This document shows, in pieces, positions 1 through 30,924 of a DNA stretch of 64,000 bases. The stretch covers positions 13,544,908 to 13,608,907 of the forward strand of contig NC_040021.1 of NCBI RefSeq assembly GCF_000972845.2. The letters run 5' to 3'. The stretch is from Larimichthys crocea. Taxonomy: Eukaryota; Chordata; Actinopteri; Sciaenidae. The notes below the pieces were generated by a model that was not told where the DNA came from, made no database searches, and was given only the letters and a program-made list of their open reading frames with translations. Position numbers and translations under genes: made by a program. Every line of letters starts with the position of its first letter. Within the stretch, counting starts at the first letter, position 1.

Positions 1-1122
1 TTCCGTCCCGTTTGTTCGGTATTAGCTGCGGTTAAATTCTGCTGCGTATATTAGTGTTGGCAGTCCAGATTCTGTCTTAGGTTCATGTTTGTAAATGGTT
101 TATGATCTCCCTCACACATACTCTGTTCAAGTTTATGCCACCTGTTAACGTATCCGTCATCTGCCTGAAGCGAAGCTGCGTCTGAGGACTGTTTTGAGCT
201 GTTCACTGCACTTGAATATCGCTGAAAACATCCTATCTAGATCTAGAAGTTGTCACTTGAACATGTCAATATTACATTTAATATTTATTGCTAAATTGTT
301 TGTTTTAATCCCATTTGGTTGGTCTGTTGGATATTTAAACAGTTTAATTTTTCTCTCTGTTTTAGATTTACTCTTATGGCGGATTAACAGTCTTTTAATG
401 TGTTTAAATATGTTACGCCTAACAGGCTGAAAGAACGGATAACATGGTCCAACAGAAGATTAGCTCACACACAACAATCTGCTCACACAGATTTTATTAC
501 AGCTGTCTTCTTTCGCAGTCTGTAGATGACTATCAAGTGTTTTTATTTGCACAAGAGCACAGGTCCATTAATAAGGGCGAGATTAGAGAGCTTAATCTAA
601 ATCAGTATGTGTGTTTAAGTCCAGGATCTGACACTTGACTTGTTAGTTCCTGCGTATTATGCTTCTCTCATTTCATTTGAACTCTTTGTGTTTTGTTCAT
701 TTCCTGTAGACTTGACGTTAATCACTGTGTAGACTTTCAGAAAGTCATGCGCTGACATAACAACACCAACTGCCTTGAACACAGTGACCCCTTTTTACTG
801 TGGGGGTCGTAGGTTACAGTCAGACTTAAGATTACAAGTTCAAGTTTCCTGAACTTCACCAACTCAATTACATGTCTATTTGTTTTTACTTTGTGACATC
901 GTGTAGCTAAACTAACCAAAGAGAAACCACATGTTTGATTTCCTGTTCTAATATTAACTTAGAGGTAGATTCAATTATGACTCATCTTCTCTATATACTT
1001 TAATGAATGATAAAGTGATCATAAAATGCATTATTTTACTGACAAACTGAACAGACTGTATGAAAAAGTTGCTGACTCACACACAGCCAAGATTCAGACA
1101 GAGTAGTAAAGAGTTAAGTTAC
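1..1122. other. coq8a intron (partial)
   Basis: AT-rich with no recognisable exon on either strand. I looked on the minus strand for the next coq8a block (GLAVGLG...) and did not see it. Confidence 0.6.
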
Positions 1123-1189
1123 CTCCAAAGTTGGCCAGTCTGCTAAGCCGAGTCACTGGCACTTTCCTCTCTCTGGCTCTCTCACTTAA
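1123..1189 (-). CDS. coq8a: coq8a fifth coding exon
   Basis: Acceptor tctttag|TTAAGTGAG and donor TTTGGAG|gtaact bound 67 nt encoding [20 protein letters not shown] plus FG and one base. It matches the family sequence leading to NFGGLAVGLG. The next exon was not found at 1-1122 and should lie beyond the left edge. Confidence 0.92.
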
Positions 1190-2507
1190 CTAAAGAAGAC
1201 AAACCAGTAAACAATATTGAATAACAAAGAAGATGTATGGAAAGATACATGTTTACATCAATGTCTATGTGCGTTTGTGTTTAAGAATAAGGTCTGAGGA
1301 GGATCACCATCTGTTTGTGCGGTTTGCTCTCAGCCCTCTTGCTCTGTCTTGCTTTCTCGATGTCTTCAGCCGTCAGCCCTCCGACCGTGGACGGGTCCTG
1401 ATGGTAGCTCCTGAGCTGGCTGACCTGATGCTGGCAGTAAAGCTGCCCCCACAAATGCTTTTTCAGACTGTGGTTGTAGAGACGTTGATGTCCAATGAAA
1501 CGTCTGTCACACCCAAAGCAAACATGATTACCTTTAATCTCCAAAAAGCAGCAAAAATGTGTGCACTGTCAATTGTAATTAAGTAAGAGGGTATATTTAT
1601 ACCTGGCATCTTGGTGGTAGGATCTGGTGTGTCCACTAAACTGTTTGCTGGGATCTTTGTATCCGTCAAACAACGACTGTTTCCCTTCTCCTGCTCCTGC
1701 TCCGTGATGAGTTCCTGCACCATCACTACTTCCTGTGTGATCTGCTGTGAAGTCTTCCTCCCTGAACTCTGAGGTCGTGAAGTCGTCCTGAGGAAAGTCA
1801 AACTCTGACTCTGATGAAGAGGTCTGCTGCTGGCCAGTCACCTCCTGTACAGACACATACATAAAGACTCATAAGAGATTTGACACTGAATGAAACACTA
1901 AACAGTTCATGCTAAACTATGCTGCCAATTAGCACAATAGTATCTACACACACCTGCATTTTCATCATAGCAGCAGAGAGGCCTTGTTCAGCAGCCGACT
2001 GGACACTTTGGACTGCAGCACCAACTCCTGGGACTCCTGGGTTAAACACAAGAAATACTATTATGCACACATAATAAGCGCCTGGTAAAAAAAAATACAT
2101 GAAAAGTCAGTTTAAACAAGCTAAATGTTATCTACCAGGAAAACTCAATAATGTGGCAGCAGATGTTGTATTACCATTTCTGTATAAGTAGCTATGGTTT
2201 ACTATCTATGTTACAATTATCTTGTGTGTATAAAGTGTATAATATTTTTGAGTCTTTTATTCTCATGAAATAATGTCTGAAATGTACAGTACAGTGGCTT
2301 CACTGCTGAAACTTCCTTCACATGACAATGTGTCCATACATTAGCAACAGAGGAAACAACTGAGTATTTTAACATGTAGGAAGTAAATAGGTAAATGCTG
2401 AATTTACCTGCTGCACTGCGCATGGTGGTGCTCTGAGTCTCGACAACAGCCTGGCTCAGCTTAGCCAAACCTCGCATCAGTAACATCATATCGCCCGCCA
2501 TGATGGA
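1123..2507 (-). CDS. coq8a: COQ8A (ADCK3) atypical kinase, N-terminal coding part
   Basis: This is the 5' part of coq8a, a mitochondrial matrix UbiB-family atypical kinase/ATPase that supports the coenzyme Q biosynthesis complex. Coding segments on the minus strand, in reading order, are 2501-2408, 2036-1954, 1844-1603, 1419-1308 and 1189-1123, giving 199 codons plus one base. All four joins keep frame (phases 1, 0, 2, 0). Recognition rests on the block [16 protein letters not shown] followed by [13 protein letters not shown] and LANFGG, which is nearly the vertebrate COQ8A sequence ahead of its KxGQ motif. The start [22 protein letters not shown] aligns with the mammalian N terminus (…VKLTQAAVETH). 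The KxGQ motif and kinase core are not in the window. Mammalian COQ8A is about 650 residues, so roughly a third is here. COQ8B is less likely because of the long acidic S/D-rich linker. Confidence 0.93.
1308..1419 (-). CDS. coq8a: coq8a fourth coding exon ([14 protein letters not shown] block)
   Basis: It encodes [20 protein letters not shown] and [17 protein letters not shown], the most conserved part of the COQ8A N-terminal extension. The acceptor used is gtcag|CCAG: only this one restores frame with the AG left by the preceding exon. The CAG four bases upstream would shift frame. Donor ATG|gtgatc. Confidence 0.92.
1603..1844 (-). CDS. coq8a: coq8a third coding exon (acidic linker)
   Basis: Acceptor tgtacag|GAG and donor GCCAG|gtataa bound 242 nt. 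The product is a poorly conserved, Ser/Asp/Phe-rich linker ([14 protein letters not shown] near its start; Gly/Ala-rich [13 protein letters not shown] in the middle). It ends RSYHQDA, which resembles the FFHQD sequence that precedes the conserved block in mammals. Confidence 0.85.
1954..2036 (-). CDS. coq8a: coq8a second coding exon
   Basis: It encodes [18 protein letters not shown] then LSAAMMKMQ, an alanine/glutamine-rich helical segment. It begins in phase 1 (completing a Gly codon) and ends in phase 0 at CAG|gtgtgt. The 83-nt length fits the frame exactly. Confidence 0.85.
2408..2507 (-). CDS. coq8a: coq8a first coding exon
   Basis: The acceptor reads tctctag|tccatcATG on the minus strand; the start codon is at 2501-2499 with A at -3 and G at +4. 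The exon encodes [11 protein letters not shown]...MRSAA plus one base and ends at a GT donor (gcagcag|gtaaat). The six bases before the ATG and the acceptor show that a noncoding first exon lies upstream. Confidence 0.9.
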
Positions 2508-5500
2508 CTAGAGACGGAGAAAAGGACAGAACAACAATTAGAAATACAGAGACATGCAGGGTGAATATCAGAGTTCAGCTACAACCATCTGTGGTAGGCC
2601 TGGTAGCATGGAGAGGCATATTGTTCACAGACAAATGAGGTCAGATATATAAATGGATTAGATCAATTTGTCAGTAAAAGTGATGAGAATGGAGACAAAG
2701 ATAGACGGACAAGGAAGCCACTGGAAAGAGAAACAAAACCTGTCGTCAACACATATACTGCTGCTAAAACAAAAACAGGCACACTCACAGCTGCCACATC
2801 TTGAGATGACTCTAATACTTTGTCTAAAAATACTCATGACCTGCAATCCTTGTGTGTGCACCACACACACACACACACACATAAGAAAGGAAGGGGGGGA
2901 ATACCGGGCATGCATGTGTGCGGTGAAGATATTTGTATCTGGTCCAGGGCTGCGTCTAAAATGTCACTGGAAACTGGGAGGGAGGAGTTGGAGCGCTGCT
3001 GGCTCTTACAGCTATTTCTGTGAGTGAGCAAATGTGGCTGCACATGTTTGGTTCGTGTACAAGATGTGCCGTCACACATTTCTTCTTCCCGTTTCTTTCT
3101 GTAACCAATATGGCTGTGAGACTGTCTTCTATTAAAAGGTCATTTCTTTCCAAGAATCAAGCTGTTTTTATATTTAACAAAGAGTTATGACAATAAAGGC
3201 AGAGGTGATAATGCTTACAACTCAAGGTCCATTTCAGACACAAATAAATTTTAAATTCACCCCTCTAATCTCTCCATCTCTTATCTAAACCACTTTGGTC
3301 TAGCTGCATTCCTCTCTGCGGTATTATTGAGTGTGTTAAGTGTGTTACAGGTGCCGTTTTGTGGGTGTGACAACATGCTTCAACGCTGCTAAGCTGGGAT
3401 TCAGGCCAATGGAAAGAGCCGTTGCTGAAAGGGTCGAAGCAATGTGTGAGTGGTGGTATACACGTACACACACTGAGTCAGTAAGTGGGTCATCCTTCCT
3501 CCTTTAGGGCTACTCTGTGTCTTCCAACAGTGGACTGAAGACTTGCGGTAGCATACATTGTGACACAAAAGGACCAAAAAAAAAAAAAAAATAGACATCT
3601 TTTTTTTATTGCTGTCTTATTTATGTACTTACGAGTACACTAGTAGCCAAATAACAGAAACAAATCTGACTTTCTCTGCAGCTTTGCACAATAAGCTTTG
3701 TGATTTAGCAGAGCTAAGCTGAGCAAGTTGGTTCCCTAAAATAGGACTGGGGATCAACGGCAGCCCCAAAGTAAAAAAAAATAAACACACACACACACAC
3801 ACTCTGACAGTAATCATTTAACTATTTAACTGTGTTTAAATGTGCTTAATTTCAAGAATGCATTATTGAAGTTGTATTGTTTGTGACCGTCTGTAAAACA
3901 CCTAAATGCTGACTTTGCTGAACTGCTGTCTATTATCTGCAATGACCTCGACTCTGTGTAGTTTTTGTTTGTGATATTAACATTCATGTTAACAATCAGC
4001 AGGACACCATCACTAAATAACCGTGTCTGCGTAACTATGGACTGATTGAAGTGAATTATTCATTCATACCCTGTTGGCAGTTGTAAATTACCAATGTCCT
4101 TGTATCTACTTAAAACCAGTTAGATTAGCATGACAGTTTGATCCCATCAACTATATAACATCAGAGGAAATCCTACTCCTGGAGCCTTCATATTCAAAAA
4201 CGTTTTAACTGCAGGGCAAACCTTCTTCTCTACTCTCTGTTCTATTTGCGATTCCATTTCCTCACAGCCCCTGAAAACTGCAGTTAACAACCCAGACAAC
4301 CCGCTAATGAGCAATTATAGACGTCAAACACAGTTCACCCAGTAGGCTCAAGTACTGTACTGTTGTCTTTAAAAGGGTCTCAGTAGCAGTGGACGCCTGC
4401 ATCCCTCATGTCTTTTTATATTGTCCATATATTGTGTAATGTTCATACTTACACAATATTCATATAAAAACTGTTCATATAAAAAGGTCCGTAAACACAG
4501 ACTGTTTGTCCTGCAGTAATACTGCAGGTATTGGCGTGTTTCAAATATCAATAAAAAGATAATAAAAGACTGATTTGTGAGTCAACACAGCATAGCAGCA
4601 AGATCCTGCAAGATCCTGCTGGTATGTTGGGAATTTAAGTAGGAATTTGTTCTGGGGCAAAGAAACCCACCAACACAAAGCTACATATCATGGAAAATAT
4701 TTTATATATATGTACTTATAACACTTTTATCAACATGCATTTCTGCAGGATCCAGAGTTGTGAATAGGGGTTGAATAAATTTCACTTGCATAATCTGATA
4801 CTATTGGGAGAAGTTACTGTTGCCCAATGTAATCTATTGAGCAATTTCCTATTTGTCAGTGAGGGTGTGTTGCCTCAGTAGGTGTAGACAAGCTGCTTTC
4901 TTTCTCTGCAACAGTGCAAACAAGTGATCTATCAGAAACAAAGGTCACATATCAAAAACCCAAATAATCCTGTAGAGAGGAGAGCAGGACTGAAAGGTCA
5001 CTTTTGATGCCTAGTGGGCGAGAGGTCACTACAAGGTATTTGTGAAAGCACACTGACTGGGATTATACTTGGTATTGTACGGTGAATACACATGCACACA
5101 CCTAAGCCTCAGTTGCTGTGTGGGCTCTGCTGTTGTCCCTTCCATAAGCTGTTGACTCAATGCTGTGAAAATAGTCGGCACCGCAGCCTGAGTGTGCGTC
5201 TATATCCATGTGCTGTTCAGTACACCTCATGGCTTACCAACAATCTCTCGTCACTGACTTTAACTACTGGTCCTGAGCCAAAAGTGGCAAATGTTTCCCT
5301 TGTTACTGTGCAGTGGTAGTCACCACAGCAGCAGATTTCACCACCACAAATAAGGGAGACGTGAGGAAAACCATGTTTCCTTTAAAACTACAAAAAAGGA
5401 GAGTCGGTGCTCTGTTGAACAGGTTATCAAATTAAAAAAAAACGGTTCTTTTGATGAAATATGTACTAAAACAACAGCAATCCTCTGTCGAATTGAGACC

Positions 5501-6833
5501 AAGGTGTATACTGAATATGATATTTCACAGTTAAAAACAAACTAAAAGTGCCTTTGAATGGACAAACTATGTAAAAAACCGCCACTGACTACTGATACAG
5601 TACACAGAAGCAATGTGTTGTTGAGATGCTGATACAGTAAGTATGATTTTATCTTTCTGTGGTACAGCAGGACAGAGTCCAGAATAAATTTCCCTACGGG
5701 GATGTTAAATCTTATCTGCTCCTACATTTTTGATAAACTAATATCAGTCACTGTATCAGTCAGGCTCTGATGTGGTGTAGATATTATACTACGGCTCCAA
5801 ATCTCAAGTCATTCATTCACACACTATGCACACATGCAGAGAGCGGATGTACACATACATGTGTTAACAACCGCATGTTTATTTAAAAGGATTTAGCAAC
5901 CAAATGAATAACTCTCGCCTCACCCTCCCCTGTTTAGAGTACAGGAGAAACTATGGAGGCAACAAAAAACATGGAAGACTATCTATATAGCTATATAACG
6001 GAGACAGTGTTAGGTTTTTCTGACAGTTTCATATGGCGGACCCCTCCCTCTGTCGATATAAAAGACTAATTTTAAAGATGAAAAACAACATTTCTTAATT
6101 TCATATACTTGAAAACATACTTATGAGTACTGGACACACATTGGACCTTAAAAGAGATCCTTTACATTCAGAAATTTAAATGCAAAAAAAAAAAAAAAAA
6201 AAAGTATTTGTACACATTTTATTAGTAGTTGAAACTATTGACAATGTTTTCTGGTGAAAAAAGTAACTGAAATTAAACCAAAATATTAAGATTATTGCAG
6301 AATAACAAACAAGGCAAAATAGTTTCCAGTTGGACACAGAGCACTAAGACATGATCTTCAAAAGCACAAAGTTAAACTATACCTTCAGTATGGTTAGAAA
6401 CAACAGTTTCACTTCACTTTATCAGAGTTATGCTACATGAAACCATTTCCAATCTGTGATCGTTAACTTCCTCGTGGGTGTTAAACCACGACAGGCTACA
6501 ATAACAAACGCGTGCCACGTTGTTAACATGGCATTAGTTAAACCAACGTTTGAGCTGCTTTAAAACCACTGAAAATGAAAGAAATCAGCTGGTTTAATAG
6601 TTTTGTCTGCCGGGTATCTGAGTGAATAACGTTGAATCACGTTGTCAGGTCGGTAAAGTTTGCAGAAGTAACAGAGCAGCCATGAAGGAGAGGCCCGACT
6701 GCGCGCTGCAGAGGATTTAATGTTGAACCAGTTTAGCAACGCTGAAACGGGATTATAAACACGACCAACCGAGGAAACAACACTTAACCGAGCATATATT
6801 AGCTAATGCATGTTAGTATTGACTTATACTCAC
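2508..6833. other. coq8a intron 1
   Basis: About 4.3 kb of intron. It contains a (CA)n tract at 2863-2882, an A run near 3575-3591, a short (CA)n at 3785-3801 and a 19-22 base A run at about 6184-6203. No coding exon or RNA gene is recognised. Confidence 0.6.
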
Positions 6834-7080
6834 CAGCAGCTGTCGTCTCCGCTTTTTTCCCCCACCCCAACTCAACCAGAACAGACCAGACGAGGTCAGC
6901 GAAAAAGGCGAGGCAGGCTAATGTTTATGTTATAGTGCAGACAAAGCTGGGCAGGGGGACACGGTTTAATAGCAGCAGGAGCTGCAGGTTGGTTGGTTGT
7001 TGGTCGTTGTCCTCCTCCTCGCTGCTGGCAGTGTTTAATCCAGTCTGTCTCTCTCTCCTACACGAGGTCAAACCTTATTT
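6834..7080 (-). other. coq8a: probable coq8a noncoding exon 1 and promoter
   Basis: A strong donor on the minus strand (gctgctg|gtgagta, exon edge 6834) is the best partner for the acceptor at 2507. The sequence above it is locally more GC- and pyrimidine-rich than its surroundings. The upper boundary is a guess; no TATA box is evident. CACGTG at about 7601 and ATTGG motifs at 7447 and 7499 may belong to the promoter. Confidence 0.4.
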
Positions 7081-7839
7081 ACCAACTTCACTGGAGCACC
7101 CAGAGCCGTCTATCAACGCAACCCCCACCCCTACCTGACCTTCCCTCTGCTTGGTCACACAAACATGAACATTTAACACCAGATCCTGCAGAAATGCTTC
7201 ATAAAACTGCATGCATTTTAATGAATATGCTATAATGTTTTCTTGCAGTTATGCACGCACGCATCAACCCCGTTTCTTCCCCTCTGAAATCATTAAATCT
7301 CCTTCAGTGATCTGACCTCATTTCCCCAGCATACATACAAACAGACTAGTGTATATCCACGCAGATGCACCACAGCCAGCTCTGATTAACTTTATTTATA
7401 CACGGCTCTGGTCTTTCTCCTCCCGCTCTGCTTGTCCTCTCTTCCTATTGGTCCTCGTCGGCTGTTGACAGGAGGTGGGTACTGAAATGCGGCTCCTGAT
7501 TGGTTCGTCTCGAAAGAAAAAAACAAAGTGCACGGTTTTGTACTGCGTGTTCAAGCCTGGCGTTCTGTTATTGACAATAACTGCACGTTTGACGCGGAGC
7601 ACGTGACCAAAAAGCAACAGCATAATGCACACAGAAACACAAACAGCAAGAGCGCGCCAAACATGAAAATAAAAGGACATGTGCGGTGAAACAGGCCTCT
7701 GCTGCCATCTACTGTTAATGATAAGAGGGCAAAAACCCAAACTGCCCTGATTGATTGTTATTAGACCCACTTGTTAATTAAAAGGAGTAATTATACCATG
7801 AAAAATGTTAATGACATTAAATTAATTGATTGAGTTATT

Positions 7840-8531
7840 ACTGAAAAAATAAATATATGGAGAGAAGAGGGAATACAATATATGTTAAGAAGAGATGGGG
7901 AAAATAATTGCGTATAAATATTTCAGAAACTGGAAAACAGTCTACAACATCTTCACATGTTTGGAGACAACATTGATGGAAGAGTTAGATTAGACTCTAT
8001 TACACCAAAAGTTAGGTGGAAACACCAGCACAACCATGTTAGAGACACTGTAGAGCAGTAAATGTAGACTATTCACATGTATGTTGGCTATGTTCTGGAA
8101 TTGTACAATTTTAGGGAGATGTTCATGTGGCTATTGTTGAGATCCTGGGCTATTAAATACCTATGTTGTGCTGTATTTTGATTATTTCACAGGAGATACT
8201 GTATCAAGAGAAGATGGATATCTGTTCAAAATTCTGTTGGCAGCCTGCCCAAAATGCTATTGCAAGGAGATGGTTTAAGGCTGAACCGCCAACACAAGAC
8301 AAATGGTGGAAAATTGTGACTGCAATGTATAATATGGAACAGTTGACTATGTTACTGATCAGGCAAGAGAACAAATCAATGAACATACCACAGTAACTAA
8401 ATTTGTGGAGATACAGCAATCCAGACCTTTCATTGTTTGTATGTTTGTTGTTTTTTCCGTTATCTTTTCTTTTGTGTGTATTTTTTTATACTAATGGAAA
8501 ACCAATAAAAATAAAGTGAAAAAAAAAAACA
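7840..8531 (+). mobile_element. L1-type LINE, 5'-truncated 3' end
   Basis: This is a degraded C-terminal piece of a non-LTR retrotransposon ORF2. Frames broken by stops show VRWKHQH near 8010 and then ICSKFCWQPAQNAIARRWFK with AEPPTQDKWWKIV and NMEQLTMLLIRQ at 8215-8365. This resembles the L1 tail (K..A..KKW...PPT..EW..IV...ME.LT). It ends with an AATAAA-like stretch and an A run at 8519-8531. No complete domain remains. Confidence 0.75.
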
Positions 8532-8594
8532 ATGAATATGTATAATTAAAAGTCAAATGCTATTTCCTCCCCCAAAAATTAAAAACTTTCTTTT

Positions 8595-8972
8595 TTTAAA
8601 GGTACAGTATGTAAGATTTAGGAGCCTGTATTTAAAGAATATTGCACAATATAATATACATATGCATGTTTTTGTTAGTGTATATCATGTAAATAAGAAT
8701 AGCTGTTTTTGTTACCCTAGAATAAACATTTTATATCTACAGACACTGTGGGGCCCCTTCTACGGCCATTATCTGCCATGTGTCTGCTATGTTGATCCAC
8801 CCTGTTTTGACAGTTGCCCACAATGGACAAACCAAATACAAGCTCCAGATAGGGCAATTTGTGTTTTTCATGCATTTCATGGCTACTGGAAAGTCTCTGA
8901 GCTGTTTTCAAATGGATGCATTCTGCAGTTCACCACTAGATGTCACTAAGCCCCACACACTGGTACTTTAAA
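8595..8972. mobile_element. Short inverted-repeat (MITE-like) element, copy 1
   Basis: A 378-bp element flanked by TTTAAA. The left end (TTTAAAGGTACAGTATGTA) and the reverse complement of the right end (TTTAAAGTACCAGTGTGTG) form imperfect terminal inverted repeats. Related copies with the same ends (cagtgtgtaagatttaggg... and ...cactagatgtcactaa) lie at about 30594-30817 and 62683-62996. It encodes nothing. Superfamily not determined. Confidence 0.7.
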
Positions 8973-9568
8973 TCCTGCTGTAATGCAAAAACAAAATGTG
9001 TCTTGACTATCTTTTTTAGAGATTATTGTCTGTCTGCAGTGTCAGTAAAGTGACAGCAGAGAGTGCCACAGATCCACACAGACTGTGTTATGTTGTGTTA
9101 TGTTAAGGAGGGTTATAACTTTTTACCCAGACTAAATAAACTCACCGGTCCTCTTAATGTGATTACATCTTCTGCCATGCAATCTGGAGTGTAGACATAT
9201 TCTGGTCTCTAACAAGCCATTTTTCACATAAAAGACCTAAACTGCCCTTTTGTCATATGGGTGACACATCAAATACAAAGAGTATTGTGTACCACCATCC
9301 ATGGAAAAAAAAAATCACATCCCTGCTGTGGTTCCTCTTTCACAACCTCTCTGATCCTGAATCATGTCCTCTCTCTGCTACCACCTCCGGATGCTGCTGC
9401 TGTTGTGGACAGGTGTGATTTGAATAGCAAATGACTGCCATGCAAACACAGCAATCAATGTGGCCAAGGAGGCTTTGGAAACAGCAGCATGGGGTCAGTG
9501 TGGGATTTCTCAGGTCAGGAGAAGAGGTTTCGTCCTCACGGTTGAAATACATAATTTGGTATTTCCTT

Positions 9569-9569
<1 letters not shown>

Positions 9570-9667
<98 letters not shown>

Positions 9668-9688
9668 TGATTGATTGATTGATTGATT
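9570..9688. repeat. (GATA)n followed by (GATT)n microsatellite
   Basis: About 24 uninterrupted GATA units pass directly into about six GATT units. The SIYL-repeat ORF across it is a shadow of the repeat. Confidence 0.97.
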
Positions 9689-9864
9689 TAAATAGCTCAT
9701 ATTTGGAAAAAACACAAAAATCACATCTGGAAGCAATTTTTTGTTCACCAAATACACACTTTTTTAAAGGAACAATCCAAATAAATACAGAAGCCAGCAA
9801 ACAACTAATAAACAACTGTAAGTGCACATAGGAAAGCATAAGCTATAGCCAAGATGGTTTGTGT

Positions 9865-10165
9865 TAAAGGCATAGTTTGACATTTGGGGAAAATACACTT
9901 ATCTCCCTTCTTTTCATGAATTCAAAATTAAAAGTTAAAAATGAAGCTTAAGCCAGGAGTTGGTTATCTTAGCTTAGCTTAGCATACAGACTGGAAACAG
10001 AGGGAAACAGCTAGCCTGTACAAAGGTAACAAAATCTGTCCACTTGCAATGCTACAGCTCACTTTTTACCACATTATATCTTGTTTGTTTAATCAAGACA
10101 GTTTAGTTTCTATCTATTTTCAGTCTTTGTGCTAAACTAAGCTAACCAGCTAATGGTGGGTGTTT
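9865..10165 (+). mobile_element. Dispersed teleost repeat (TTAGCTTAGCTTAGCATA family)
   Basis: It contains hallmark blocks of a very common teleost non-autonomous repeat: agtttgacatttggggaaa at the start, ttagcttagcttagcatac then agactggaaacag at 9968-10000, agctagcctgtacaaaggta, and the closing gctaaactaagctaacc at about 10132. There is no ORF. A diverged relative with the other end of the family is at 59355-59655. Confidence 0.65.
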
Positions 10166-11472
10166 CATATTTAGCGTACAGACATAACAGTGGTGTCATT
10201 TTTTTTCGTCTAACTCTCTGCAAAAAAGCTAATATTAACCAAAATGTCAGACTACTTTTTTTTTATACAGAAGGCACTGAATGGAGTTACAATCACTCTC
10301 TTTCTCTGTCTACTGTCACTGCAAACATCAACTGTAAGCTATGGTATTTGAAATATATGGTAGAGTGGAACTAATTCACTGTTTAGTTTTTATTGTTCAT
10401 CAAGAACCTGTTACATTATAAGACCTGTTTTTGTCCCTTATCTGTCCAACCAGTTTTAAGTGACTGTTTGCATCCCCTCTTGACATAAATGTTATCTGAA
10501 CATCATCAATCTTTTTTTTTCTATAGCTACATCCAAAAGGTTTGAATGATGTCCACGACGTCAGCGACCTGCCCCACAGTTTGACTTGCACTCGTACTGT
10601 AACATATGCTTGAAGACAAAACAACATAACAGCCTAAAATTCAAAATGTCACAGTATCCCATTAACTAAAAAAAAACAAAAAACTTAATATAATGTTATA
10701 AATAAAACAGAATTAAATACAAATTAAGCCCAAACTTTAAGAGGATAATAAACATGCACCAATGTAAGACTAAGCACAGAAACCAACAGTTAAGACGAAA
10801 GAAGAGAAATTTTCATTAAAACATTTAAAAGTAAGAACATATTTTCAGTTGTCTGACTTGGCTTTGTAATGTCAAGGCACTGTATAGCTTAAATAAGATT
10901 GTTCATGGCTGTAAGTGTTCCAGAGGATTTGAGTACACTGAAATAATGTTACAAAAACTACATTAAACATAATAAATCTTACTGTACATTGTGAACAATC
11001 CCAACAAAGTGTAATAAGGGTGATAAGTGTTCGGCCAGGGAAGTACTAGGGACGCCATATTGACTATAAATACGCGTCCTCCATAACATACTGAAACTAT
11101 TGTGAGATGTATAATTTAGCTCCACATAATTGCCAGTTATTGCCAGATTATTATGGCACAAAAGTGGCTGCCACTGAAAACCTCACAAATTAACTCCCAG
11201 TATCTAATCTGAGTATGACTTGGTTAAACTGCTAAAAGGCTAGTTTTGTTTTCCATTGTGAAACACACCTAAAATAATTTCATTTTCATATTCATGAGTA
11301 CGAACACACTCAGCTGTACAGTCTCTAACTGTGGAAATGTAATTATGTGTTTTGTGCTGCAGCTGTGGTCAAACAGACTCAAGACTCTGAAAGTGTATAA
11401 CTGTTAACTAACTGTAACTATAAAAGTGAGGAGAGCTGGGGTGTAGTCGAATGGAGCTTTTTAAACTTGCAT

Positions 11473-11568
11473 TTTTAAAGTCACTAGATGAACAACTTTT
11501 ATGTGATTACGGCATCTTTTAAATTATGATTTATGAATTATGAAATTCTACATCTAGTGGCTTTAAAT
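11473..11568. mobile_element. Minimal inverted-repeat element, about 96 bp
   Basis: Ends TTTTAAAGTCACTAGATG and CATCTAGTGGCTTTAAAT are 18-bp inverted repeats with two mismatches. The ACTAGATG/TTTAAA ends match the right end of the 378-bp element at 8595-8972, so this looks like a deletion derivative. Confidence 0.6.
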
Positions 11569-12512
11569 AGTATTCTGGTGATATATATATTTTTTATTAT
11601 TATTATCAACTAATCCCATGAAAAGACCAAAACAAACAATGAATTGATTGTACAAGTATTGTCTGTGTAGCCATGGTCCCTCCTCTGTGACATAGAGCTT
11701 CATCGTCTATAATCTGCTGCTCAAAGTAGTCCCCAACAAATGCACTATTTCCTCCTGCTTGAGTAATGCTGGCTAAAAACTACAGTTTCCAGCTGTATTA
11801 GAACGTCATTTAGTTGTTTTTAAAAAATTATTTATGTGTGATCTAAAAATTTACAGCAGGAACAAATAGGGTTGGGCCTGAGAACCACAGATAAGCAGGA
11901 CAATATTTTAGGCCTTCTTATGGGATTTGATTACAATAACACAAATATAAAATACCACCAGCTTTAGCCTTCAGTTTGTATTAGGTAATCTATTTTAACT
12001 GGAGACTTCCTGTAGAAAAAAAGGCCGTCCTGCTGTTATAATGTGCGTAAAATCGACCTTCTTCACAACAAACATTTCAACATGTCGTAAAAGAAAAAAC
12101 ACTGGTCTAATAATATTGATATTGTGCATGCTGGTTCACACAGATGCTTACTGGGAGACTTAATGGAACTGAGCCATCATTAATATCATTAGTGCCATCT
12201 GTGTTTTTCCTGCTATGACAAGTTAAAATGTCTGCTGTGAAAAGGGGCCTATTACAGTCTGGCCTTGAGGGAATGAGGATCACATCAAAATGGATAAGGA
12301 GGAGGAAGAGCGAGATCCTGATCCACTGGATTTGGATGGAAAGGTTGCATCCATGAATCGATTTTTTATGGGATGGTGTCGTTTCCAACGTGAGGATAAA
12401 CATCTGTGAAGAAATTCTTGAGGAAGTCCAAAGTGTTCCCAGGAACAAAGGAAGAATGAATGGAAGTGCGTGTCAAAATGTTCACTTGGATTTAAAAGGA
12501 AACTCTCAGACT

Positions 12513-30924
<18,412 letters not shown>

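Larger units (their letters stand above)
7081..12512. other. Intergenic region coq8a-itpkb including the itpkb 3' UTR
   Basis: The only recognisable contents are the repeats listed separately (LINE end, inverted-repeat elements, GATA array, dispersed repeat) and the itpkb 3' UTR at its upper end. The first minus-strand AATAAA below the itpkb stop is at 11593-11598, suggesting a 3' UTR of about 0.9 kb if that site is used. No exon of psen2 or any other gene was seen. Confidence 0.55.

Noticed and set aside
1463..1801. Minus-strand ORFs in a second frame over coq8a exons
   Set aside because: Wrong frame; the alternate frame joins to conserved COQ8A sequence with matching phases.
9510..9839. 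ORFs with SIYL repeats
   Set aside because: Translation of the (GATA)n array.
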